DNA of 64,000 bases, taken from assembly GCA_958295785.1 (NCBI GenBank), contig OY282377.1, forward strand, positions 3,392,385-3,456,384, given 5' to 3'. The notes under the pieces are model-generated. The model had not been told where the DNA came from. It worked only from the letters and a program-made list of their open reading frames with translations, and did not search any database. The position numbers and the translations under genes are program-made. This DNA is from an uncultured Latescibacterota bacterium. GTDB taxonomy: Bacteria > Latescibacterota > UBA2968. Positions within the stretch are counted from its first letter, which is position 1; each line of letters opens with the position of its first letter. Positions 26,550 to 34,612 of the stretch are shown here, piece by piece.

Positions 26550-28118
26550 TCACATCCCCCACACATCGATCTCGGCGCCGTTGCTCGCCACCCGCCGCTC
26601 GTGGAACACCTTGTCGTCCCAACGCCGCCCTTCGCGCCGGTCAAAGATCACCAAATGACCCGACTCTGTAGCGCAACGATCCATATACTCGGCGGTCTGA
26701 TCCAAGCCATCGGCGATGGTTTGCGCCAAGCTTCTGTGGAGAATTTTGCACTCGATCACAACCTCGTGCGTCTGATCCCCCTGCGGCCAGACGATGAGCA
26801 GATCCGTACACATCCGCCCCAAACCGTACTCTCGCTCAATGCGCCCACCGCTGTTCACAATGCGCTGGAGGAATGCTTGAAGCAACAACTGAGGCCCGGC
26901 CTCCTGATACTCGAATCGCTTCACCCAATGCTCCGAGTGTTCGCGGAAGAACGTTTGGAACGCGGTCAGCAGTTTGACCACGTTTAGGCCGCCATTGGCA
27001 TCGACGTACCAAGCCGCATCCTGATTAAACTCTTCTTGTACCACCCACGTCATTTCGCACGGGATCACCTCGGCGTAGATCGGATTGGCGATACGCAAGG
27101 GACGATCTTGAGCTACGAGACCGAGATCGCGCACATACTCCAAATCCCGATTGATGAAGTCGCGTTTCTCGCCACCGCTCAACAAAGGCTCAACGACGCG
27201 TCGCACGCGGTCCTCTTGAAGTTTGTCTGTCAGTTGGTCGAGATGCGTCTCTCGGCGCAGGATGAGTTGCTCGCGGGCGTCGAGGATGGCGGCGGTGGTG
27301 ATCGCCCGATCTTCTGCGGCGGCGCCATAGAAGCAGGCTTCTTCCGCCAAGGCGTTGACCAGCCAGGGCTGACCTTGGGTCTGGTTGCATATCGTCTCTA
27401 GCGCGTCTGGGGTGAACGCCTGCCCTGTCTCTTCGGTGTGTTGCGCCAGCAAGGCGACCACCTCATCACGCGAGAAGTCGCCCAAGCGCAGGGATCGCGC
27501 TTTGATGTTGAACGCACTGCCGCCGGTGATGATATCGTTGGTCGAACCAGAACGGATGCGGTAGTCGCGCACATCGCGCACGCCGCACAGTATCACACTC
27601 TGCGGAAAACCCGCCGGACGGAGGTCATAGCCAGCGCGCAATTGCCGCAACACCGACAGCAACGCGTCGCCGATCAGCGCGTCTATTTCGTCGATGAGCA
27701 ACACCAAAGGCTTCGGGGTTGCTTCAGCCCAGCGCGTCAGGGATTCGCGCAGGGCCGCGTGAGGACCGTACTTGGTCAAGATGTCGAACCAAACCGCGTC
27801 TAAAAACGCGTCGCCTATTGAACGCGCTCGAGATGCCAACTCGCCTAAAATGGTGCGAATGACCTGTTCCACATCTTCGCGCCCGGCCTGCCCGCCTTCG
27901 ACATTGACGTACACGCAAGCGTAGGCGGCTTCGGCATTGAGCAGATCGCGCAGAGTTAGCAATGCAGAAGTCTTGCCCGTTTGCCGAGGCGCGTGCAGGA
28001 CAAAGTAGCGTTTGTTGCGGATAAGCCGCCGCACCTCGGCGAGATCCAGCCGTTCCAACGGCGGGATGCAGTAGTGATCCGCGGCCACCACAGGGCCACT
28101 CGTGTTAAAAAAGCGCAT
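26550..28118 (-). CDS. AAA-family ATPase fused to a PD-(D/E)XK nuclease-like domain
   Basis: A 522-residue protein. Walker A is APRQTGKTSALL (about residues 43-54), Walker B is PKPLVLLIDEIDALIG, and a sensor-like QSVILCGVRDVRDYRI follows, as in archaeal-type AAA ATPases. A winged-helix-like region follows (FTPDALETICNQTQGQPWLVNALAEEAC). The last 120 residues contain GLGRMCTDLLIVWP, then HEVVIECKIL and the helix GLDQTAEYMDRC, the PD-(D/E)XK core seen in AAA-ATPase/DUF1703-type proteins. These are frequent in mobile and defence-associated regions, but a function has not been shown. The ATG at 28118 follows GGAGG; the longer frame adds nine residues. It lies 24 bp after iolD on the same strand. 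Confidence 0.85.
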   Translation of the reverse strand: MRFFNTSGPVVAADHYCIPPLERLDLAEVRRLIRNKRYFVLHAPRQTGKTSALLTLRDLLNAEAAYACVYVNVEGGQAGREDVEQVIRTILGELASRARSIGDAFLDAVWFDILTKYGPHAALRESLTRWAEATPKPLVLLIDEIDALIGDALLSVLRQLRAGYDLRPAGFPQSVILCGVRDVRDYRIRSGSTNDIITGGSAFNIKARSLRLGDFSRDEVVALLAQHTEETGQAFTPDALETICNQTQGQPWLVNALAEEACFYGAAAEDRAITTAAILDAREQLILRRETHLDQLTDKLQEDRVRRVVEPLLSGGEKRDFINRDLEYVRDLGLVAQDRPLRIANPIYAEVIPCEMTWVVQEEFNQDAAWYVDANGGLNVVKLLTAFQTFFREHSEHWVKRFEYQEAGPQLLLQAFLQRIVNSGGRIEREYGLGRMCTDLLIVWPQGDQTHEVVIECKILHRSLAQTIADGLDQTAEYMDRCATESGHLVIFDRREGRRWDDKVFHERRVASNGAEIDVWGM

Positions 28119-28141
28119 GATACAAGTCGCCTCCAAGTCAA

Positions 28142-30010
28142 TCACAAAAAATACCGCTCTTGCTTCACCATCGCCTCAAACTCGGCTCTCGCATGTTGCA
28201 CCTCTTCCACAGTCGAAACTTCCGCGACCGGCACATCCCACCAACTTTCATAACTCGGCACGCGCACCTCGCGGTCCACCTCCACCGCGATCACGGTCGT
28301 GTGATCCACGCGCCGCGCTTCGGCTATCGCCCGCATCAACCCCTCCTTGCCCTCGGGCCGCAACACGTACGCGCCCAAACTCTCGGCATTTGCGGCCAAA
28401 TCCGTCGGCACATGCTCCCCATCCAACTGCCCGGTTTGGGCATCGCGCATCTTGTAGCGCGTCCCAAACTCGTGCGCGCCCACCGCGTCCGACAATCCCC
28501 CAATGCTCGCAAACCCGTGATTATCCAGCAAAACGATATTCAACTTCATCCCCTCCTGCACCGACGTGGCGATCTCCTGCGCCATCATCAAATACGACCC
28601 ATCGCCCACCATCACATACACCTCGCGGTCGGGATCGGCCATCTTAATGCCCAACCCCCCGGCGATCTCGTAGCCCATGCAAGAATAGCCGTACTCGAGG
28701 TGATAGCCCTTGGGATTGCGCGTGCGCCACAGCTTGTGCAAATCCCCCGGCAGGCTGCCCGCGGCGCAAACCATCACATCCTCGGGCGCGGACCCTTCAT
28801 TCACCGCGCCGATCACCTCCCCTTGGCTCAAAACGGGGCGATGTCCCAAATTGTAAATGCGATTGACCTCGGTCTCCCACGCCTCCCGAAACGCCGCAAT
28901 TCGCCGCGTCAAATCCTCTGGCACGCGATACCCCTGCACGGCTTCGGCGAGTTCCTCGAGCACCACCCGCGCATCGCCCACCAATGGCAGCGCGCCGTGT
29001 TTGCCCGCGTCAAATTCCGCCACATTCACCGCGATGAATTTCACATTCGGATTTTGAAACGCCGTCTTGGACGCGGTCGTAAAATCGCTCAAGCGCGTGC
29101 CAATCGCGATCACCAAATCCGCCTCGCGTGCGATGGTATTCGCGCCCGGCGTGCCCGTCACCCCCACCGCGCCCAAATTGTTGGCGTGGTCGCAATTCAG
29201 CGATCCCTTGCCCGCTTGCGTCTCGCCTATTGGAATACCCGTTCGCGCCACAAATGCCGCCAGCGCGTCGCTCGCCTCGCTGTACAGCACCCCGCCGCCC
29301 GCTATTGCCATCGGGCACTTGCTCGCCCGAATCCACGATGCGGCTTTTGCCACCAAATCGCGATCCGGGCGATTGCGCGGCACCACCCAAACGCGCTTTT
29401 CAAACAACTGTTCGGGATAGTCAAACGCCTCGGTCTGCACGTCTTGCGGACAACACAATGTCACCGCGCCCGTCTCGACCGGCGACGTCAAAACCCGCAT
29501 CACCTCGGGCAACGCGACAATGGCCTGATCCGCCCGATTCAACCGATCCCAGTACCGGGACACGGGCTTAAAACAATCGTTCACGGAAATATCCTGAGAC
29601 GCATTGGATTCTAATTGTTGCAATACCGGCGCGACATTGCGCCGCGCAAAAATATCGCCCGGCAACAGCAACACCGGCAAGCGGTTGATCGTCGCGGTCG
29701 CCGCGCCCGTCACCATATTGGTCGCGCCCGGGCCAATCGACGCGGTACACGCCAAGGTGCTCAAGCGGTTTTTCATCTTCGCATACGCCGCCGCCGTATG
29801 CACCATCGCCTGTTCATTGCGCGTTTGATAATACCGAAACTCGTCGCGGTATTGGTGCAATGCCTGCCCGATCCCGGCCACATTGCCGTGCCCAAAAATG
29901 CCCGACATCCCCGCAAAAAAGGGTTGTTCAACCCCATCGCGCGAGACGTGTTGCGCCTTCAAAAACTGCACTATCGCCTGCGCCATCGTCAATCGCCGCG
30001 TCTTTGCCAT
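28142..30010 (-). CDS. iolD: 3D-(3,5/4)-trihydroxycyclohexane-1,2-dione acylhydrolase-like ThDP enzyme
   Basis: A 622-residue thiamine-diphosphate enzyme of the IolD family, which opens the ring of the trihydroxycyclohexanedione formed in myo-inositol catabolism. Features are the N-terminal MAQAIVQFLKAQHVSRDG, the ThDP-activating Glu region RNEQAMVHTAAAYAK, TASIGPGATNMVTGAA, the central LGAVGVTGTPGAN and the cofactor-binding motif VMVGDGSYLMMAQEI...LDNHGFASIGGL. No other iol gene is in the window, so its pathway here may be a variant. It stands as a single gene with repeats upstream and the AAA-nuclease gene 24 bp downstream. Confidence 0.93.
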   Translation of the reverse strand: MAKTRRLTMAQAIVQFLKAQHVSRDGVEQPFFAGMSGIFGHGNVAGIGQALHQYRDEFRYYQTRNEQAMVHTAAAYAKMKNRLSTLACTASIGPGATNMVTGAATATINRLPVLLLPGDIFARRNVAPVLQQLESNASQDISVNDCFKPVSRYWDRLNRADQAIVALPEVMRVLTSPVETGAVTLCCPQDVQTEAFDYPEQLFEKRVWVVPRNRPDRDLVAKAASWIRASKCPMAIAGGGVLYSEASDALAAFVARTGIPIGETQAGKGSLNCDHANNLGAVGVTGTPGANTIAREADLVIAIGTRLSDFTTASKTAFQNPNVKFIAVNVAEFDAGKHGALPLVGDARVVLEELAEAVQGYRVPEDLTRRIAAFREAWETEVNRIYNLGHRPVLSQGEVIGAVNEGSAPEDVMVCAAGSLPGDLHKLWRTRNPKGYHLEYGYSCMGYEIAGGLGIKMADPDREVYVMVGDGSYLMMAQEIATSVQEGMKLNIVLLDNHGFASIGGLSDAVGAHEFGTRYKMRDAQTGQLDGEHVPTDLAANAESLGAYVLRPEGKEGLMRAIAEARRVDHTTVIAVEVDREVRVPSYESWWDVPVAEVSTVEEVQHARAEFEAMVKQERYFL

Positions 30011-30049
30011 ATCGACCTCTCAGTGGTCAGTCCGCTGATTCGCTGATTC

Positions 30050-30070
30050 GGACAGGCACGGGGGCACTAC
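30050..30070 (+). repeat. Dispersed 27-bp palindromic repeat, copy 4 (shortened)
   Basis: GGACAGGCACGGGGGCACTAC, next to repeated TGATTCG motifs (30033-30050). Confidence 0.65.
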
Positions 30071-30147
30071 GTTTTTATTTTTGCATCTTTCATCTGTGTC
30101 GTGAACTGCATGACGTAGTTGTACCCTGTCCGCTGATTCGTTGACTT

Positions 30148-30173
30148 GGACAGGCACGGGGGCTTGTCCCTAC
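30148..30173 (+). repeat. Dispersed 27-bp palindromic repeat, copy 5
   Basis: GGACAGGCACGGGGGC followed by TTGTCCCTAC; the right arm has changed with the left arm (GGACA...TGTCC), so the palindrome is kept. Confidence 0.75.
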
Positions 30174-30249
30174 AATTCATAGGCGTTGATTCGCCTATGA
30201 ATTGGCTTGAGAACCGGATAGTTGTACCCCGCGCCGTGTCGCCCTTGGA

Positions 30250-31020
30250 TCACCCCAACACATCCGTCCGGTCGTGTACGCCAGGCGGCAAGAGAACGCG
30301 CTTTTGTCGTTCGGTCAGCCCTTCATAAGCCGAACTGTCGTAGCCCTTCGGCGCGGAAATCAAATGCCCCGGACCGTACTTGTAAAGCAACACTTTGCGC
30401 TCGTGATCCGCCCGCCAGGGCAAGGTGCCGTGTATCAGGGCTTCCGTAAAAAAGATCGCATCGCCCGCTTTTGCCGGCGGCTGGACAACATAGTGCGGAA
30501 CCCGCTCAAACCGCTGCACATCGCGCGGCAAATCCATCCTGAAATTGCTCTTGTGGCTGCCCCGCACACAGGCAAACCCGCCATCGCCCGCATTTGCATC
30601 CGACAACAAATAGGTCAAAACCGACAAGCCACACTGCATGGTGCCATCTCGATATTTGTAATAGTGGTGGAACAAATCCGGCTTGCCCCCGTGCAAACTC
30701 CCGCGCTTACCATTTTTTGTCATAAAAATGGCGTAATCGTGATCCAAGCGGAACTTCGGGCCGAGCAATTCCACGAGATAGGGCAACACCTTCGGATGAT
30801 CGATCAAATTCCGACACGCCACATCCCAATCCACAACACTCGGCGCACGGCGCACTCCATGGGCATTGCCAAAGGCCCCATCTGCTTCCGCATCCGCGTA
30901 ATCCCTGGGAAACGCTCGGTCCGCCACCGCGTTGAGAACATCCAATTCCTCTCGGCTCAACACATCTTTGATCACCAAATAGCCATCGAGGTCAAACATG
31001 AATTTTTCTTCTGCGGTCAT
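30250..31020 (-). CDS. Phytanoyl-CoA dioxygenase (PhyH)-family protein
   Basis: A 256-residue Fe(II)/2-oxoglutarate-dependent oxygenase candidate. MFDLDGYLVIKDVLS is the PhyH N-terminus, SLHGGKPDLFHHYY holds the first metal-ligand region, DGGFACVRGSHKSNF is the family's central motif, and EALIHGTLPWRADHERKVLLYKY supplies the distal His and the 2-oxoglutarate Arg. The family hydroxylates diverse small molecules, and environmental lineages carry many paralogues with unknown substrates. The ATG at 31020 has GGAGG four bases upstream. It is monocistronic, followed by the repeat-filled gap 30011-30249. Confidence 0.88.
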   Translation of the reverse strand: MTAEEKFMFDLDGYLVIKDVLSREELDVLNAVADRAFPRDYADAEADGAFGNAHGVRRAPSVVDWDVACRNLIDHPKVLPYLVELLGPKFRLDHDYAIFMTKNGKRGSLHGGKPDLFHHYYKYRDGTMQCGLSVLTYLLSDANAGDGGFACVRGSHKSNFRMDLPRDVQRFERVPHYVVQPPAKAGDAIFFTEALIHGTLPWRADHERKVLLYKYGPGHLISAPKGYDSSAYEGLTERQKRVLLPPGVHDRTDVLG

Positions 31021-31103
31021 CGCACCTCCTAGCAATTGCGTAAATATTGCCCATTATATCCTCCTTGAATTACACGTTATAGAATTTGTTATTATATTTA
31101 TTA

Positions 31104-31784
31104 CTCTGTAAATTAAGTTATTCTAAGTTTTGAATTGTCTGGATAAACGCGTTGATAATGGGTATTCATCTTGTCTCTCGCCTTGGGCAAAGTGAACTGC
31201 CAATTCAAGGGGATACCCTTGGCCTCTCGCTCCTGAAAAAAGGCCAAAACTTCCCGGCGCAGTTCCGCCTGCGTCGCGATGCGCCTATTCAAACATCCTC
31301 GCGCCAGAGCCGAAAACTCAATCTCGATCATGTTCAACCAACTCGCCGACTTGGGAGTAAAGAAGAACTCAAACTTCTGCGCGAGGGCAAACGCCTCATC
31401 GGCCGGCAAGTAACGATAGAAGGCATGGCGGGTATGCGTGTTGAGATTGTCTTGCACCAAGCGGATTTTCTCCGCTTGTGGCCAATGCTGTGTCAGGGCC
31501 TGACAAAAGTGGGTGTCTTCCTTCATCGTGCGCCGAGGATAGATTTCGGCAAGCCGTTTGCCGCTTAAAGGCTCAATGGCGACCAACAGCGCACGCGAGC
31601 CGTGTTTGGTATAGGCATCATGTTCTTTGGTCACTTGGCCTGTTGTTAGGGGCAAGGGATCCAGGACTTGTCCGATGAGAAAACAAGGACGTTCATCAAA
31701 GCAGACCCCAGGAACATTGGGATCATTGGGCATGCGAACGCCTCCTTGAAATAATTGAAATTCCAAAGTATTTAATTTACAGAG
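31104..31784 (-). mobile_element. Short IS630-type element with perfect terminal inverted repeats
   Basis: CTCTGTAAATTAA (31104-31116) and its exact inverse TTAATTTACAGAG (31772-31784) border a 681-bp element flanked by TA on both sides, the IS630/Tc1 target. Only a DDE-domain gene fits inside. It abuts the broken C5 methyltransferase. Confidence 0.85.
31113..31733 (-). CDS. IS630-type transposase, DDE catalytic part only
   Basis: A 206-residue DDE transposase domain: Asp in VCFDERPCF, Asp in IRLVQDNLNTHT and Glu in SASWLNMIEIEFSAL form the triad, in the order and spacing of IS630. The N-terminal helix-turn-helix part that binds the ends (or the separate orfA) is absent. The ATG at 31733 has GGAGG seven bases upstream, and only about 40 bp lie between it and the right inverted repeat. 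The C-terminus reaches to within nine bases of the left inverted repeat. The element may therefore be an internal deletion that depends on a relative for DNA binding. Confidence 0.88.
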   Translation of the reverse strand: MPNDPNVPGVCFDERPCFLIGQVLDPLPLTTGQVTKEHDAYTKHGSRALLVAIEPLSGKRLAEIYPRRTMKEDTHFCQALTQHWPQAEKIRLVQDNLNTHTRHAFYRYLPADEAFALAQKFEFFFTPKSASWLNMIEIEFSALARGCLNRRIATQAELRREVLAFFQEREAKGIPLNWQFTLPKARDKMNTHYQRVYPDNSKLRIT

Positions 31785-31786
31785 TA

Positions 31787-32384
31787 CTTAGAAAATCTTG
31801 GATATATTGTAGAATCTCAAATTTTACAAGCCGTCCATTTTGGAGTTCCACAAAAAAGAGAAAGACTTTTTGTCATTGCACATCGGGGAAATTGGCATTT
31901 TCCAAGAGGTAAGTTCTTTCATCCCGTTACTGCTGGGGAAGCACTGGCGGAACTCGCTTATAGTATTCCAGAGAACGCCAAATTTCTGACACCGAGCATG
32001 GACAAATACGTCGCAAATTACGAACGCGCATCTCAATGTATTCGCCCTCGAGATCTTCATCTCAACCAACCCGCAAGAACGATAACATGTCGAAATTTAC
32101 ATGGGGCTACGGGCGACATGATGCGTATTAAACTAAAAGATGGAAGACGCAGGCGGCTCAGTGTAAGAGAAAGTGCCCGATTGCAAAGTTTTCCCGACTG
32201 GTTTCAGTTTTGTGGGAGTGAAGGTAGCCAATTTAACCAAGTGGGCAATGCTGTACCGCCTTTGCTCGCAAAGGTATTGGCAATAGAAATTCAAAAGTGC
32301 TACGACGGCCCTGAACTTTCCCAAGATGATGTTAACCACGTCAAGCGAAAATACCCAAAATCCTCTCAACTCGAGATATTTTGA
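31787..32384 (+). pseudogene. C5-cytosine DNA methyltransferase, 3' part (front removed at the IS630 end)
   Basis: Right after the IS630 inverted repeat the frame reads LENLGYIVESQILQAVHFGVPQKRERLFVIA, the mid-protein block before the target-recognition domain of Dcm-type enzymes. It continues with ARTITCRNLHGATG, RRLSVRESARLQSFPD and FNQVGNAVPPLLAK (motifs IX-X). The catalytic PCQ loop, ENV and SAM motifs would lie upstream but are not found on the other side of the element, so the insertion went with a deletion. The remaining 200 residues cannot methylate. It is followed 15 bases later by a restriction endonuclease relic, so this was the M gene of an R-M system. Confidence 0.85.
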
Positions 32385-32399
32385 TCTCAAAAAATTACC

Positions 32400-33394
32400 A
32401 TGACCTCCATTCAAGTCAAAATATCAGAAGCCCGCACAATTCTCCGAGCAATAGGTATCCCACTCGGAGAGGGTGAGCTAAAAACCGAACTGCGGCAAGA
32501 CCGACTCGCGCTTACATTGCTTGCAGTATCAGATATAAAACCTTCGTCAAAATGGGAGGAAGCAAAAATACATGGGGATGGAAATGACTACGCACTACGA
32601 ACGCGAGATATCATAGAATTTTGGAATAAATTTTACGGATTGAATCTTTCGCCGGGGTCCTATGACGACGTCAGGCGAAAAAATCTCGTTTATTTGCTTG
32701 AAGCAGGATTGGTTTTACGCAGTGCCCACGATCCAAACGCCAATACAAATAATCCAACGCGTCGATATGCCGTATCACAGATTGGCTTGGATCTCTTACA
32801 CCAATTTGGAAAATCTGGATGGGAAGAATGCGTCAATCGGTTTAAGTCTGAATGTGGAGATTTGCGTAAAAGACTACAAAGAGATCGCCAAAGAGCAATG
32901 ATACCGGTAAAATTTCCAACTGGACACGAGCTATCTTTAACCCCGGGGCACCACAATGTTCTCCAAAAGGCCATTGTCGAAGAATTTCTACCTCGTTTCG
33001 CGCCAGGTGCTGAGATTTTATATTTGGGCGATACAACGAAAAACAACTCTTTAAGCATGAAGAACGCTTGCAAACGTTGGGATTTTTTGACCTAAATCAG
33101 GACCTACTGCCAGATGTCGTAGCCTACGACCGAAAGAACAACTGGATTCTTTTGATTGAAGCAGTCCATTCTTCCAATCCGATCAGCAAATTAAGACATT
33201 TGGACTTGGAACGCTTAACGGCGAGGTGTCGGGCAGGCAGGGTATTCGTAAGTGTTTTTCAGAACCGTGAGGAATTTAGAAATGGGTCGTAGAGATAAGT
33301 TGGGAAACAGAAGTATGGCTCGTTGACGAACCTTCTCATCTGATTCATTTCGATGGCGAGAAATTCCTTGGCCCTCACCGAGTTGATGGTTGAT
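32400..33394 (+). pseudogene. BsuBI/PstI-type restriction endonuclease, broken by two frameshifts
   Basis: ATG 32400 opens a 231-residue frame with a helical N-terminal domain and SLTPGHHNVLQKAIVEEFLPRF and AEILYLGDTTKNNSL, conserved in BsuBI/PstI endonucleases. One missing base near 33055 moves the rest (KHEERLQTLGFFDLNQDLLPDVVAYD, WILLIEAVHSSNPIS) into the next frame; D and E-A-V belong to the nuclease core. A second shift near 33290 moves the end ([30 protein letters not shown]) again, closing at 33394. The three parts together match one full-length enzyme of about 330 residues. Its partner methyltransferase upstream is truncated too, so the system is dead unless the frameshifts are sequencing errors. 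Confidence 0.8.
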
Positions 33395-33475
33395 CATTTC
33401 CAATCGCTACACTTTCTTGAACGCGCCGAAACTATCCGTGTCCCCGCCATCTCCCGCAATTGCAATCCCATCCTC

Positions 33476-34612
33476 CTATCTGTAGGGCAATGGCTTGGGG
33501 GCGAGCCATTCGACGATTCGGTCTTTAATCGCCCAAGCAAAAAAGAAATTCCCGCGCGGCGTGTGGTGGCCGATATAATACGGCGCCAAAAACGCCTGTA
33601 CATCCCCCCGATACGTTGTGTATGCCTCCCGGAATGCCTCGCGCAAATCGATCACCGGCACATCCTTTGTCGCCAACCAATCCAAAAACGTCTGGTCAAA
33701 AAGGGGCTTGCCTTCCAATGCTTGGGCCATATTGCGCGCGCCAAACGACAAAATCACCAGCAACTTTTTTTCATTGGCCTTTGTAAATGCCTCGGCCTTT
33801 TCAATGACAAACCGAGTCGCAAACAAGGCCGCTTCGGTATGCAACCCGTAAACCTCGGCATCCGAGCCTGCGTTCTCGCGTTCTCCGCCCAGACTTCGCG
33901 CCATTGCCGCTACATCTTCCACACTGCCTTTGCGCGCCATCACTGCGTGCAAAATCGGATCGTTGCCAAACGTCTCCCACACCCAGTCCGTGTCGCACAG
34001 CCGATAGAGTTCTTCCGGCGTTTTGCAGAGGTTTTCGCGCTCTTCAACGCTGCCGCGTTCCAAGTTGACGCGCAAATGCGGCAGTGTGAACCGCCCCTGT
34101 CTGCCCATGCGAATGGACCGCCACGCATCCAAATTGCGAAAGTGATCGTCGTCCCACACATTCAAAATTACGTACTCGGCGGGGTGTTCCCGCTCCACGA
34201 TCAACATGCGCCGATACGCCTGATACACGCTGTGCCCGCCAATGCCGTAATTGCGGACCGGCTCCAACAGATGGGCGGCCAAATACTCCTGCCACGTCTC
34301 GCCATTGCTGACCTGATCGCAATGCGTAAAGCTGTTTCCATACGTGTGGATGCGGCAGGCGCGATCCGCATAATTGACCCCCTGCCGCGCACCGTCCTTT
34401 TGGTATGCGTAAAACCCGCGCGAACCATCCACGCCACCGCCGCGAAATCCGTCGCAAACCACCCATCCAATTTCGGGATCAAACGCCGACTTCGCATTGT
34501 TGCACATCGCCCTCGCCAACTCGCGTGGCACCTCCGCCTTCGCAGGCGTCACAAAGTGATCCACCATCTCGCGCGTCGGCATAATCGACGCCAAATATTC
34601 GCGTCTCGTCAT
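33476..34612 (-). CDS. SGNH/GDSL-type hydrolase
   Basis: A 378-residue protein with SGNH blocks in order: HTYGNSFTHCDQV (block I, Ser of GNS), NYGIGGHSVYQAY (block II Gly), YVILNVWDDDHFRN (block III Asn) and HHTPRGNFFFAWAI (block V, catalytic His). It is probably an esterase acting on acetylated or other ester groups. No signal peptide is visible. The ATG at 34612 overlaps the stop of the type III R gene by four bases (34609-34612), so it is at the end of the mod-res operon; whether it serves the R-M system is unknown. Confidence 0.8.
   Translation of the reverse strand: MTRREYLASIMPTREMVDHFVTPAKAEVPRELARAMCNNAKSAFDPEIGWVVCDGFRGGGVDGSRGFYAYQKDGARQGVNYADRACRIHTYGNSFTHCDQVSNGETWQEYLAAHLLEPVRNYGIGGHSVYQAYRRMLIVEREHPAEYVILNVWDDDHFRNLDAWRSIRMGRQGRFTLPHLRVNLERGSVEERENLCKTPEELYRLCDTDWVWETFGNDPILHAVMARKGSVEDVAAMARSLGGERENAGSDAEVYGLHTEAALFATRFVIEKAEAFTKANEKKLLVILSFGARNMAQALEGKPLFDQTFLDWLATKDVPVIDLREAFREAYTTYRGDVQAFLAPYYIGHHTPRGNFFFAWAIKDRIVEWLAPKPLPYR

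Noticed and set aside
28160-29614. 484-codon plus-strand open frame opposite iolD
   Set aside because: It is antisense to a clearly recognisable ThDP enzyme, has His/Arg-rich composition typical of a shadow frame and no domain.
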